Assembly (NCBI RefSeq): GCF_017744445.1
Contig: NZ_JAGIBH010000005.1
Span: forward strand, 186,001-250,000
Reading direction: 5' to 3'
DNA: 64,000 nucleotides
From: Caulobacter sp.
GTDB lineage: Bacteria; Pseudomonadota; Alphaproteobacteria; Caulobacterales; Caulobacteraceae
How positions within the stretch are numbered: the first letter of the stretch is position 1; the number at the start of each line of letters is the position of its first letter. The notes beneath the pieces were generated by a model that saw nothing but the letters and a program-made list of their open reading frames with translations, made no database searches and was not told the origin of the DNA. Both the position numbers and the translations under genes were made by a program. Below are positions 8,171 through 15,477 of the stretch, piece after piece.

Positions 8171-8877
8171 TCGACCGGCTGATTGAGAACATCTTCGAGT
8201 GGGCCGCGGGCCATGCCGACGAAGGACGTTACTCGCCGGTGGCGATCGTCTTCCACTGGACCATGGCGGGGCTGGCTTTCTTCCAGCTCGGCTGGGGGTT
8301 CTGGATGGGACGAGCGCCAGCGGGCGCGCGAATGTTGGCCGCCTACGAGGTCCACTACGCGGTTGGGATCCTGATGTTGGTCCTGGCCGTGGGACGCCTG
8401 GGTTGGCGGCTCTTCGCGCCGGATACCATCAACGACGCGGACAAGCCGGGCTGGGAAAGCACGGCCGCCCACGTCACCCACTACGTCTTCTACACCTGCC
8501 TTTTGGGCCTGCCGCTGACCGGCTGGACGATGGTTTCGGCGACGGCGCGTGAGACGGAGCTGGCGCTGCTGGGCGTTGTCCCCTGGCCGCTGATGCCGCT
8601 GGGCCAACTCGACAACCCGACGCTATGGGCGATCGAGGCCGCCGCCGAGTGGCTGCACTGGGGCTTCGTCGTCAGCCTGATCCTGCTGATCCCGATCCAT
8701 GCGGGCGCGGCGCTGAAGCGTCACCTCATCGATCGAGACGACGTCCTTCACGGGATGCTGCCGATCGTCCCGCAGCTTCCAAAGCGCCCGACGCGCTGGC
8801 GGCGTCGATGGCTGGCCCTGGAGAAGAAGATTGCCGCCGCAACCACGTCGCCAGGACGTCGATCTCGGCGGGCGTGA
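8167..8877 (+). CDS. Cytochrome b561-domain membrane protein
   Basis: 236 residues, four hydrophobic helices and histidines at positions expected for two b hemes (His30 in VFHWTM, His63 in YEVHYAVG, His105 in HVTHYVFY, and PIHAGAALKRH near 200). Prokaryotic b561 proteins pass electrons between quinone pool or superoxide and partner proteins. The ATG overlaps the ctaG stop. The last about 50 codons overlap, in antisense, the 3' end of the leftward di-heme cytochrome gene, and the C-terminus is correspondingly basic and low-complexity (PTRWRRRW... SPGRRSRRA), unlike the usual short cytosolic tail. Confidence 0.87.
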   Translation: MIDRLIENIFEWAAGHADEGRYSPVAIVFHWTMAGLAFFQLGWGFWMGRAPAGARMLAAYEVHYAVGILMLVLAVGRLGWRLFAPDTINDADKPGWESTAAHVTHYVFYTCLLGLPLTGWTMVSATARETELALLGVVPWPLMPLGQLDNPTLWAIEAAAEWLHWGFVVSLILLIPIHAGAALKRHLIDRDDVLHGMLPIVPQLPKRPTRWRRRWLALEKKIAAATTSPGRRSRRA

Positions 8878-9448
8878 GCTTGCGGGCGATGTCGCCCATG
8901 GCGCCGCGCGGGTCGTTACGGCGCTTGCCCAGGCGCCAGCGCTGCACCTGCTCGCGGGTATACACCTCCGGCTGGCCAGCCAAGGCGGGTTGGTCCCCGA
9001 CACCTTGACCTTGGTCACCGTGGCAGGCCGCGCAAGGTTGGAGCCCGCGCGTCGGATCGCCTTGGCTCCAGAGCCCGGGCGCGGATGCCGTCTCCCCGCC
9101 CGGCGGCGCCGGCAGCTCTTCATAGTGCGCGACCACCGCTCTTCTCGCCCGGTCGTCCAACGCCTTGGCGATCGGCGTCATGACCGGATCAGGGCGCAGG
9201 CCCGAGCCGTAGTCCTCCATCTGCTTCTGCAGATATCCCGCCCCCAGCCCCGCCAGCCTCGGCGTCGAAACGCCATCGCCAGCGCCCTCCAGGCCATGGC
9301 ACGAGAAGCACGCGCTCTTCGCCCCGCCAGCCCCGCCGCTCATGGCGATCGTGCGGCCGGTGGCGCTCAGCGCCTGATCGGTGCGGCTGACAGGTCGCTC
9401 GCAGGCGGTCAGCGCGGTGACGACAAGAAGGATCGGAAGGCGGCGCAC
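8726..9448 (-). CDS. Di-heme c-type cytochrome lipoprotein (cytochrome c4-like)
   Basis: 240 residues with a lipoprotein signal (LPILLVVTALTAC, lipid on Cys16) and two heme-binding motifs, CFSCH (47-51) and CAACH (139-143), each heading a class-I cytochrome fold; GAGDGV and GQGVGD after the hemes resemble cytochrome c4 / c553 proteins. It would carry electrons in the periplasm, plausibly to the neighbouring oxidase. The last about 35 residues after TWLRRQ are a low-complexity tail lying antisense to the b561 gene. The start is a GTG at 9448; if the promoter-like element just upstream is real the transcript would be nearly leaderless. Confidence 0.9.
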   Translation of the reverse strand: MRRLPILLVVTALTACERPVSRTDQALSATGRTIAMSGGAGGAKSACFSCHGLEGAGDGVSTPRLAGLGAGYLQKQMEDYGSGLRPDPVMTPIAKALDDRARRAVVAHYEELPAPPGGETASAPGLWSQGDPTRGLQPCAACHGDQGQGVGDQPALAGQPEVYTREQVQRWRLGKRRNDPRGAMGDIARKLTPAEIDVLATWLRRQSSSPGPAIDAASASGALEAAGRSAASREGRRLDR

Positions 9449-9456
9449 AGCGGCTT

Positions 9457-9481
9457 AACCGGCGGTGGCCGCCGCGGTTCC
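9457..9481 (-). promoter_or_regulatory. Near-consensus EcfG-type promoter, leftward
   Basis: Minus strand GGAAC (9481-9477), 16 bp, GGTT (9460-9457), one mismatch from consensus. It faces the di-heme cytochrome gene, with the predicted transcription start within a few bases of the GTG. It is back-to-back with a similar element on the other strand. Confidence 0.4.
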
Positions 9482-9484
9482 GCC

Positions 9485-9509
9485 GGAACCTTGGCCGCGC
9501 GCACGGGTT
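9485..9509 (+). promoter_or_regulatory. Near-consensus EcfG-type promoter, rightward
   Basis: Plus strand GGAAC (9485-9489), 16 bp, GGTT (9506-9509), one mismatch from consensus, 30 bp before the GTG start of the oxidase operon. Only 3 bp separate its -35 from the -35 of the leftward element, giving a symmetric divergent promoter arrangement. Confidence 0.4.
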
Positions 9510-9539
9510 GAGCCTGCTGAGTAGTTTCGGCGGGGCGGC

Positions 9540-9920
9540 GTGACCAGTGGATCCAGAATGGCGAGTGCGGCGGTGATCGGCTTGGCCGGCCTCGTGGCGT
9601 GCGCCGAGAAACCACCCCACCGCACGATCTCGGGCGCGGATCCGAAGCAAGGCCTCGCTCTGATCGAAAGCCAAGGCTGCGGCGCCTGCCATCAAATCCC
9701 GGGCGTCGCCTGGCCGCGCGGAGAGGTGGGTGGATCCTTGGCGGGCTTCGCCGATCGCGCCCTGATCGCCGGACGCCATCCCAACCAGCCCGAGGTCCTT
9801 GTGCGCTGGCTGCGCGATCCGCCAGCTCTCTCGCCCGACACCGCCATGCCCGCCACGACCCTGACCGACGCCCAAGCCCGCGATGTCGCGGCCTATCTCC
9901 TGACTCTGCATGACGACTAG
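9540..9920 (+). CDS. Mono-heme cytochrome c lipoprotein of the oxidase operon
   Basis: 126 residues: short lipoprotein signal ending LAGLVAC (Cys21), heme motif CGACH (47-51), and a candidate axial Met in DTAMPATTL near residue 105. The small size and the GxxxPxxxxDxxAxYLLTL ending fit a class-I cytochrome c domain. It starts at GTG 9540 rather than ATG 9558 because the longer form supplies the positive charge a signal peptide needs. It overlaps the CuA-subunit gene by 11 bp, so it is likely an extra cytochrome subunit or electron donor of this oxidase. Confidence 0.85.
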   Translation: MTSGSRMASAAVIGLAGLVACAEKPPHRTISGADPKQGLALIESQGCGACHQIPGVAWPRGEVGGSLAGFADRALIAGRHPNQPEVLVRWLRDPPALSPDTAMPATTLTDAQARDVAAYLLTLHDD

Positions 9921-10863
9921 GGCCGCCGACGAGAGCTTTAAAGGCTGGCCGCCGCCGGTGCTGGATCCGGCCGGGCCGTTCGCCGCGCCGCTGAACACCC
10001 TGACCTGGGGCCTCCTGGCCATGGCCGCCCTAGTCATGGTCGTGGTGCTGGTCGCCCTCGCCTTCGCCCTCTTCGCCCCGCGTCCCTGGCGCAAGCGGCT
10101 GGGCGGCGAGAAGCTGATCTGGATCGCCGGCCTGGGCTTTCCCGTCGTGGTGCTGAGCGTGCTGCTGGTCTGGGGCCTGTCGCTGACCAACAAGCTGTCC
10201 GAACGCCCGCAGCCGGGCGACCTGCGTGTGCGGGTAACCGGCGAAATGTGGTGGTGGCGCGTGGCGTATCTCGACGCGGCCGGGCGGGAGGTTCTCCAGG
10301 ACGCCAACGAGATCCACGTGCCCGTCGGACGCACCGTGGCCATCGAGCTGGAGTCCACCGACGTGATCCACAGCTTCTGGGTCCCGCGCCTGGCCGGCAA
10401 GCTCGACATGATCCCCGGGCGTCGCAACATCCTGCGAATTCAAGCCGATAAGGCTGGAACCTACAGTGGTCAGTGCGCTGAGTATTGCGGCGGGGCTCAC
10501 GCCCTGATGGCCTTTGTGGTCATCGCCCACGCGCCGGAGGATTACGCCCGCTGGCGCGCCCGGGCCGAACGTCCCGCGCTTGCGCAGCCGTCGACCGGCG
10601 CGGTGGTGTTCGAGAAAAGCGGCTGCGGCGCCTGCCACACCATCCGAGGCACGAGCGCCAACGGCGTCGCCGGACCCGACCTGACCCATGTCGGCTCGCG
10701 CCACACCCTGGGCGCAGGGATCTTGCCGAACAACGCCGGAACCATGAGCGGCTGGATCGCCGACAGCCAGGCCATCAAGCCCGGCAACCGCATGCCGGCC
10801 TATCCGGTGCTGAGCGGCCAGGACCTGAGGGCGATGTCAGCCTATCTGGAGAGCCTGAAGTGA
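9910..10863 (+). CDS. ctaC: Cytochrome c oxidase subunit II with C-terminal cytochrome c domain
   Basis: 317 residues. Two membrane helices (about 30-57 and 68-92) are followed by a periplasmic cupredoxin domain with the aromatic WWW patch (114-116) and complete CuA ligands His154, Cys189, Glu191, Cys193, His197 and Met200. A class-I cytochrome c domain follows with CGACH (239-243) and a Met-containing GNRMPAY near 295. This caa3-type fusion receives electrons and passes them from heme c through CuA to subunit I. There is no obvious cleavable signal peptide; the first helix probably serves as anchor. It is coupled to the next gene by a GTGA overlap. Confidence 0.96.
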   Translation: MTTRAADESFKGWPPPVLDPAGPFAAPLNTLTWGLLAMAALVMVVVLVALAFALFAPRPWRKRLGGEKLIWIAGLGFPVVVLSVLLVWGLSLTNKLSERPQPGDLRVRVTGEMWWWRVAYLDAAGREVLQDANEIHVPVGRTVAIELESTDVIHSFWVPRLAGKLDMIPGRRNILRIQADKAGTYSGQCAEYCGGAHALMAFVVIAHAPEDYARWRARAERPALAQPSTGAVVFEKSGCGACHTIRGTSANGVAGPDLTHVGSRHTLGAGILPNNAGTMSGWIADSQAIKPGNRMPAYPVLSGQDLRAMSAYLESLK

Positions 10864-13391
10864 GTGAAGGCTCGGAGACCGGCTTCGACCGTTCGATCTA
10901 CGACCGCTTCCCCACCAAGGGCCGGCGGCCCAAGGGCGAACTCGAGCAACTGCGGGAGATCTGGTGCGGTCCCAAGGGCTGGCAGTGGATCACCGCGATC
11001 AACAACAACTTCGTCGGCGTCTATTATGTCGGCGCGGCGATGCTGTTCTTTGTGCTGGCCGGGGTGCTGGCCCTGGTCATGCGCGCCCAGCTGGCCTTGC
11101 CGCTGAACGGCGTGCTGCCGCAGGAGACCTATAACCAGGTCTTCACCATGCACGGCACGGTGATGATGTTCCTGTTCGCCGTGCCGGCGGTCGAGGCGCT
11201 GGGTGTCCTGCTGCTGCCCCAGATGCTGGGCGCGCGCGACCTGCCCTTCCCGCGCCTGTCGGCCTACGCCTTCTGGGCCTATCTGATCGGCGGCCTGGCC
11301 TTCTTCTGCTCGCTGTTCTTTGGCCTGGCGCCGGACGGCGGCTGGTTCATGTATCCGCCCCTGACCTCGACCACATATTCGCCGGGCATCAATGCCGACT
11401 TCTGGCTGCTGGGCATCGGCTTCATCGAGATCTCGGCCATCGCCGGAGCCATTGAGATCATCGTCGGGGTCTTGAAGACCCGCGCGCCGGGCATGAGCCT
11501 GGACAAGCTGCCGATCTTCGCCTGGGCCATGCTGGTCTTCGCCGGCATGATCATCATCGCCTTCCCGTCGGTAATCCTGGCCACCACCCTGCTGGAGCTG
11601 GAGCGGGCGCTGAACTGGCCGTTCTTCGACGCCACGCGCGGCGGCGATCCGATGCTGTGGCAGCACCTCTTCTGGTTCTTCGGCCACCCGGAGGTCTACA
11701 TCATCTTCCTGCCGGCGGCGGGCGCGATGTCGACCATGATTCCGGCCGTGGCGAGGACGCCCCTGGTCGGCCACTGGATGGTGGTGCTGGCCTTCCTGGC
11801 CACGGGTTTCATCAGCTTCGGCGTGTGGGCCCACCACATGTTCACCACCGGCCTGCCGGGGGCTTCAGTCGGCGTGTTCTCGGCCGCCTCCATGGCTGTG
11901 AGTTTGCCCGCCGGCGTACAGGTCTTCGCCTGGATCGCCACGGTGGCCTCGGGGAAGATGCGGTTCAACACGCCAGGCCTGTTCGTGCTGGGCTCACTGC
12001 TGATCTTCGTTATGGGCGGGCTGACGGGCGTAATGGCGGCCATGGTTCCGTTCGACTGGCAGGCCCACGACACCTATTTCATCGTCGCCCACCTGCACTA
12101 CGTGCTGATCGGCGGCATGGTCTTCCCACTGTTCGCGGCGATCTATTACTGGACGCCGATGGTCTCCAGCCGACCGCTGAGCGAGCGCCTGGGCCGCTGG
12201 ACGTTCTGGCTGATGTTCGCCGGCATGCACCTGGCTTTCCTGCCCATGCACCTGTCGGGCCTGATGGGGATGCCCCGACGCGTGTGGACCTATGCGCCCG
12301 GTCGCGACCTGGAGCTGCCGAACCTGATCTCCACCGTCGGCGCCTTCCTGTTCGCCGCCGGGGTGCTGATCTGGATCATCGACATGGTCCGCAACTTTCG
12401 CCCGTTCGGCTCCGACGCCGGCAATGTCTATGACGGACCCGGCCTGGAGTGGCTGCCGGCCGAGCTCTATTCGGTCCGCAGCATCCCCGTGGTCAAATCG
12501 CTCTATCCGCTATGGGATCAGAAGACCCTCGCCCGCGACGTTGAGGCCGGCCGCTACTTCCTGCCTGGCGCCCCGACCGGCGGCCGCGAGACCCTGGTCA
12601 CCAGCCCGGTCCAGGCCGAGCCGCAGCATCTCCTGCCCATGCCCAAGCCGTCCGGCTGGCACGTCTGGGCGGCGGTGTTCACGGCGGGCTTCTTTCTCCT
12701 GCTGACCGTGCAGGCCTATGCGGCGTCGATCGTCAGCGCCGTGCTGGCGACCTATTGCGTGATCCGCTGGTGCTGGTTCCTGGACCATCCCCTGCCTCAG
12801 AAGGAAGTCGATGTCGGCGCGGGCCTGATGCTGAAGACCTATGCCAGCGGCCCATCCAGCACAGGATGGTGGGCCATGGTCATCACTCTGGTGGTGGCCG
12901 GCATGGTGCTGGCGATGAGCGTGTTCTCCTACGTCTTCTTGTGGAGCCGTTCGCAAGCGTCGTGGAGCGCGCCGATCGGCGCCGAGACCCTGGCCGTCGC
13001 CGCGATGAACCTGGTCGCCGTGCTCTGCGCCTGGTTGGCTAGCCGCGTCCTGGCGAAGCCCCCTCGCCTCACCGTCATGCTGACCGTGGCCGCCGGCGCG
13101 CTGGTCGCCGGCGCATGGTGGATCGACTTGAAGACCTGGCAGGGCGCGGGCCTCTCGCCCGATCTCAACGCCCAGGGCGCGATCGTCCATGCGATGGCCG
13201 CCTGGCAGGGCTTCTTCGTCGCCGTCGGCGCGATCATGGCGGTCTATGTCGTGCTGCGTTGGCTGTTCGGCTATGTCGGTCCCGACCGGCCGGCGACCAT
13301 CCAGCTGGTCGGGCTGTTCCACGCCTATGTGGCCGCCCAAGGCCTGGTGACGTTGGGCGTACCGCGCCTGTTCGCGGCAGTTCCGGCATGA
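10860..13391 (+). CDS. ctaD: Cytochrome c oxidase fused subunit I/III
   Basis: 843 residues. The subunit I part (about 30-560) has heme a ligands His98 (MHGTVMMF) and His413, CuB/active-site His276 and Tyr280 in GHPEVY, His325-His326, and heme a3 His411 (VAHLHYV). HPEVY includes the D-channel Glu, so this is an A-type proton-pumping oxidase. The C-terminal part (about 600-843), with five hydrophobic helices, is subunit III fused in frame, a known arrangement in caa3 oxidases. The GTG start overlaps the ctaC stop as GTGA; the frame is open further upstream, but those codons overlap ctaC and lack family similarity. Confidence 0.95.
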   Translation: MSEGSETGFDRSIYDRFPTKGRRPKGELEQLREIWCGPKGWQWITAINNNFVGVYYVGAAMLFFVLAGVLALVMRAQLALPLNGVLPQETYNQVFTMHGTVMMFLFAVPAVEALGVLLLPQMLGARDLPFPRLSAYAFWAYLIGGLAFFCSLFFGLAPDGGWFMYPPLTSTTYSPGINADFWLLGIGFIEISAIAGAIEIIVGVLKTRAPGMSLDKLPIFAWAMLVFAGMIIIAFPSVILATTLLELERALNWPFFDATRGGDPMLWQHLFWFFGHPEVYIIFLPAAGAMSTMIPAVARTPLVGHWMVVLAFLATGFISFGVWAHHMFTTGLPGASVGVFSAASMAVSLPAGVQVFAWIATVASGKMRFNTPGLFVLGSLLIFVMGGLTGVMAAMVPFDWQAHDTYFIVAHLHYVLIGGMVFPLFAAIYYWTPMVSSRPLSERLGRWTFWLMFAGMHLAFLPMHLSGLMGMPRRVWTYAPGRDLELPNLISTVGAFLFAAGVLIWIIDMVRNFRPFGSDAGNVYDGPGLEWLPAELYSVRSIPVVKSLYPLWDQKTLARDVEAGRYFLPGAPTGGRETLVTSPVQAEPQHLLPMPKPSGWHVWAAVFTAGFFLLLTVQAYAASIVSAVLATYCVIRWCWFLDHPLPQKEVDVGAGLMLKTYASGPSSTGWWAMVITLVVAGMVLAMSVFSYVFLWSRSQASWSAPIGAETLAVAAMNLVAVLCAWLASRVLAKPPRLTVMLTVAAGALVAGAWWIDLKTWQGAGLSPDLNAQGAIVHAMAAWQGFFVAVGAIMAVYVVLRWLFGYVGPDRPATIQLVGLFHAYVAAQGLVTLGVPRLFAAVPA

Positions 13392-13669
13392 GCGCCTGGC
13401 GCACCCTGCTGGCGGGGCTCGCCGTGTGGCTGGTCCACTTCGCGATCGTTTACGCCCTGCCCAGCCTCGATGCGATCGGCGCGGCCCCGCCAGCGAACTT
13501 GATGATCGTCCACGTCCTGGCGACGCTGGCCTGTCTCATCATCGTCGGCCTGTTGGTATTCGCCGGATGGCGCAGAGGCTCAGCCTTCCAGCACCGCATC
13601 GCCGCGCTGGGCGCGGCCATGGCCGGCGTGGCGATTGTCTGGCAGTCGGCGCCGGCCTTGATCGGCTAA
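13388..13669 (+). CDS. Small membrane protein of the oxidase operon
   Basis: 93 residues with three hydrophobic segments (about 5-25, 37-60 and 70-90), coupled to ctaD by a 4-bp ATGA overlap. It has no family motif I recognise. Its size and position suggest an accessory or subunit IV-like polypeptide of the oxidase, but that is inference. Its TAA overlaps the stop of the convergent acetyl-CoA hydrolase gene. Confidence 0.8.
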   Translation: MSAWRTLLAGLAVWLVHFAIVYALPSLDAIGAAPPANLMIVHVLATLACLIIVGLLVFAGWRRGSAFQHRIAALGAAMAGVAIVWQSAPALIG

Positions 13670-15477
13670 CCCCGCAGTGCGCCGCGCACGGCCAGGCGCG
13701 TCAGCCACTCGGTCGGACCGCGCGGCCGATCGAGCCCCAACCGCTTCAGCGCTGGCGCGTCGCCAGTTGCTCCCTTGAAGCCGCGCAACACCAGCCGCGC
13801 TAACTGCGCCGGTTCAGCCTGCGCCGCCTTCAGCCGGCCAAGCGTCGGCAGCAGGCTCTCCTCCAGCGGATCGAAGTCCGAACCGAACGGCAGCAGCGGC
13901 GCCAGGCCTGCCTTGCGCGCCGGGGCAATCGCGTCGGAGATCCGCTCGGGCGTGTTCCGCCGGCACGCTTCGGGCAGGACATAGCCGCGCTCGACCTTGC
14001 CGGCCGCCTTGGCCTTGTCCAGCAGTTCGGCCTGAAAGCGGCTGTCGGTGACCTTCAATAGACTGATGATGACATCACGATCAGTGCGCCCGCGCAGGTC
14101 GGCGACGCCGTACTCGGTGACCACCATGTCCCGCAAATGGCGCGGAATGGTGCCGTGGGCGTAGGACCACAGGATATTCGAAGTCGCCTTGCGCCCTTCG
14201 CCCCGCACCGCGTCCAGGGTGATCACCGAGCGCGCGCCCTCCAGCGCGAAGGCCTGAGCCACGAAATTGTACTGACCGCCCACGCCGCTGACGATCCGGC
14301 CATCCTCCAGGCCGTCGGAGACCACCGCGCCCAGCAGAGTGACCATCATGGCGGTGTTTATGAAGCGCGCGTCGACCCGAGCGGCGCGCTTGGCATCCTC
14401 GTCGCCGTAGAGTTCGTTGATCGCCGAGATCGCCTGCATTTGGAACTTGGCGCGATCAGCGGCCGGCATGTCGCGCAGCGCCGCATAGAAAGCGCGCGGC
14501 CCCAGGAAGAAACCGCCGTGCAGCACCGCGCCGTCGACCTCGCGCTTGAGCACGCCGGCCTTCCAGAGGTCGAGCAGGCAGTCGACGAACATCTCGGTGG
14601 CCGCGTAGAGCCCGATCTCGAACGGTTCGGCGTGCGGCGATGCGGCGCCCAGGCGCTGGACGGTGTCACGAAAGCCCGCCGGGTCCCGATGCCGGACGAT
14701 AAGCCCCTGAGCCACCGCGTCGCTGATCGAGCCAATGCCCATCTGGATCGTGCCGCCGTCCGGGATCAGGCCGGCGGCGTGGAAGCCGATCGCATACTGG
14801 GTGTCGGAGATCGGCTCCTTGGGCGGGGCGAACAGCGGGAACTGCGGACCGTCCAGGATGTGGCTGAAGACCTCGGTCGACAGATCGCCGTCGCCTGGCA
14901 TGAATGGCAGCTGGTCATTGACCTGACCCACCAGGACGAAGTCCGCCTTGCCGGCCTTGCGCGCGGCCAGCAGGTCCAAGGTGATGTCGGTGTTGCACGA
15001 CAGGCTGAAGCGCTCGCCCTCGCGCGCCACCAGCTGGGCGACGACGTTGACGCCGCGATCCAGCAGATAGCCGGCCGCATGGGTGTAGTTGGCCGAGATG
15101 TAGCTGCGCTGCGCACTCTCCACGCCCAGCCGCGTGCCGGCCTGGAAGAAGAACTCATCGACCTGGATGTTGCTTGGCAGGGCGTCGCGGCGCTGGACCT
15201 CGGCATAGGCCAAGGCCGGATAGCCGCCCAGGGTCCGCTCGATCACGGGTCCCAGAAACGCCGCCTCCAGCGCCGACTTGGGCTTGGGCGGCTCCAGGGT
15301 CAGGGCCGTGAAGATGTGCAGGTGGACCGACGGGTCGGCCATGGCCCGCGCGAAAAGGGCGTTGGCCACATGGTTGGCCTTGCCCAACCCCAGCGGCAGA
15401 CCCAGCACGATGCGGCGACCGACCTTGTCGATGATCGCATCGGCCAACTGTTCCGGGTCGGTGAAGCGCTGCGTCAT
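13666..15477 (-). CDS. Acetyl-CoA hydrolase/transferase family protein
   Basis: 603 residues related to acetyl-CoA hydrolases and class-I CoA transferases such as 4-hydroxybutyrate or succinyl-CoA:acetate CoA-transferases. Recognisable family segments are the glycine-rich GIGSISDAVAQ, SGVGGQYNFVAQA and VTEYGVADLRG, the last carrying the likely catalytic glutamate region. At about 600 residues it is longer than the usual 430-500, with extra sequence in the N-terminal third. The ATG at 15477 overlaps the FadJ-like gene stop as ATGA, so it works with beta-oxidation enzymes, perhaps releasing or exchanging CoA from the acyl-CoA end products. Exact substrate cannot be told. Confidence 0.85.
   Translation of the reverse strand: MTQRFTDPEQLADAIIDKVGRRIVLGLPLGLGKANHVANALFARAMADPSVHLHIFTALTLEPPKPKSALEAAFLGPVIERTLGGYPALAYAEVQRRDALPSNIQVDEFFFQAGTRLGVESAQRSYISANYTHAAGYLLDRGVNVVAQLVAREGERFSLSCNTDITLDLLAARKAGKADFVLVGQVNDQLPFMPGDGDLSTEVFSHILDGPQFPLFAPPKEPISDTQYAIGFHAAGLIPDGGTIQMGIGSISDAVAQGLIVRHRDPAGFRDTVQRLGAASPHAEPFEIGLYAATEMFVDCLLDLWKAGVLKREVDGAVLHGGFFLGPRAFYAALRDMPAADRAKFQMQAISAINELYGDEDAKRAARVDARFINTAMMVTLLGAVVSDGLEDGRIVSGVGGQYNFVAQAFALEGARSVITLDAVRGEGRKATSNILWSYAHGTIPRHLRDMVVTEYGVADLRGRTDRDVIISLLKVTDSRFQAELLDKAKAAGKVERGYVLPEACRRNTPERISDAIAPARKAGLAPLLPFGSDFDPLEESLLPTLGRLKAAQAEPAQLARLVLRGFKGATGDAPALKRLGLDRPRGPTEWLTRLAVRGALRG

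Noticed and set aside
10485-10859. Upstream extension of ctaD to a start inside ctaC
   Set aside because: The extra 125 residues have Arg/Gly-rich shadow composition and overlap ctaC; the GTG at 10860 gives the normal N-terminus.
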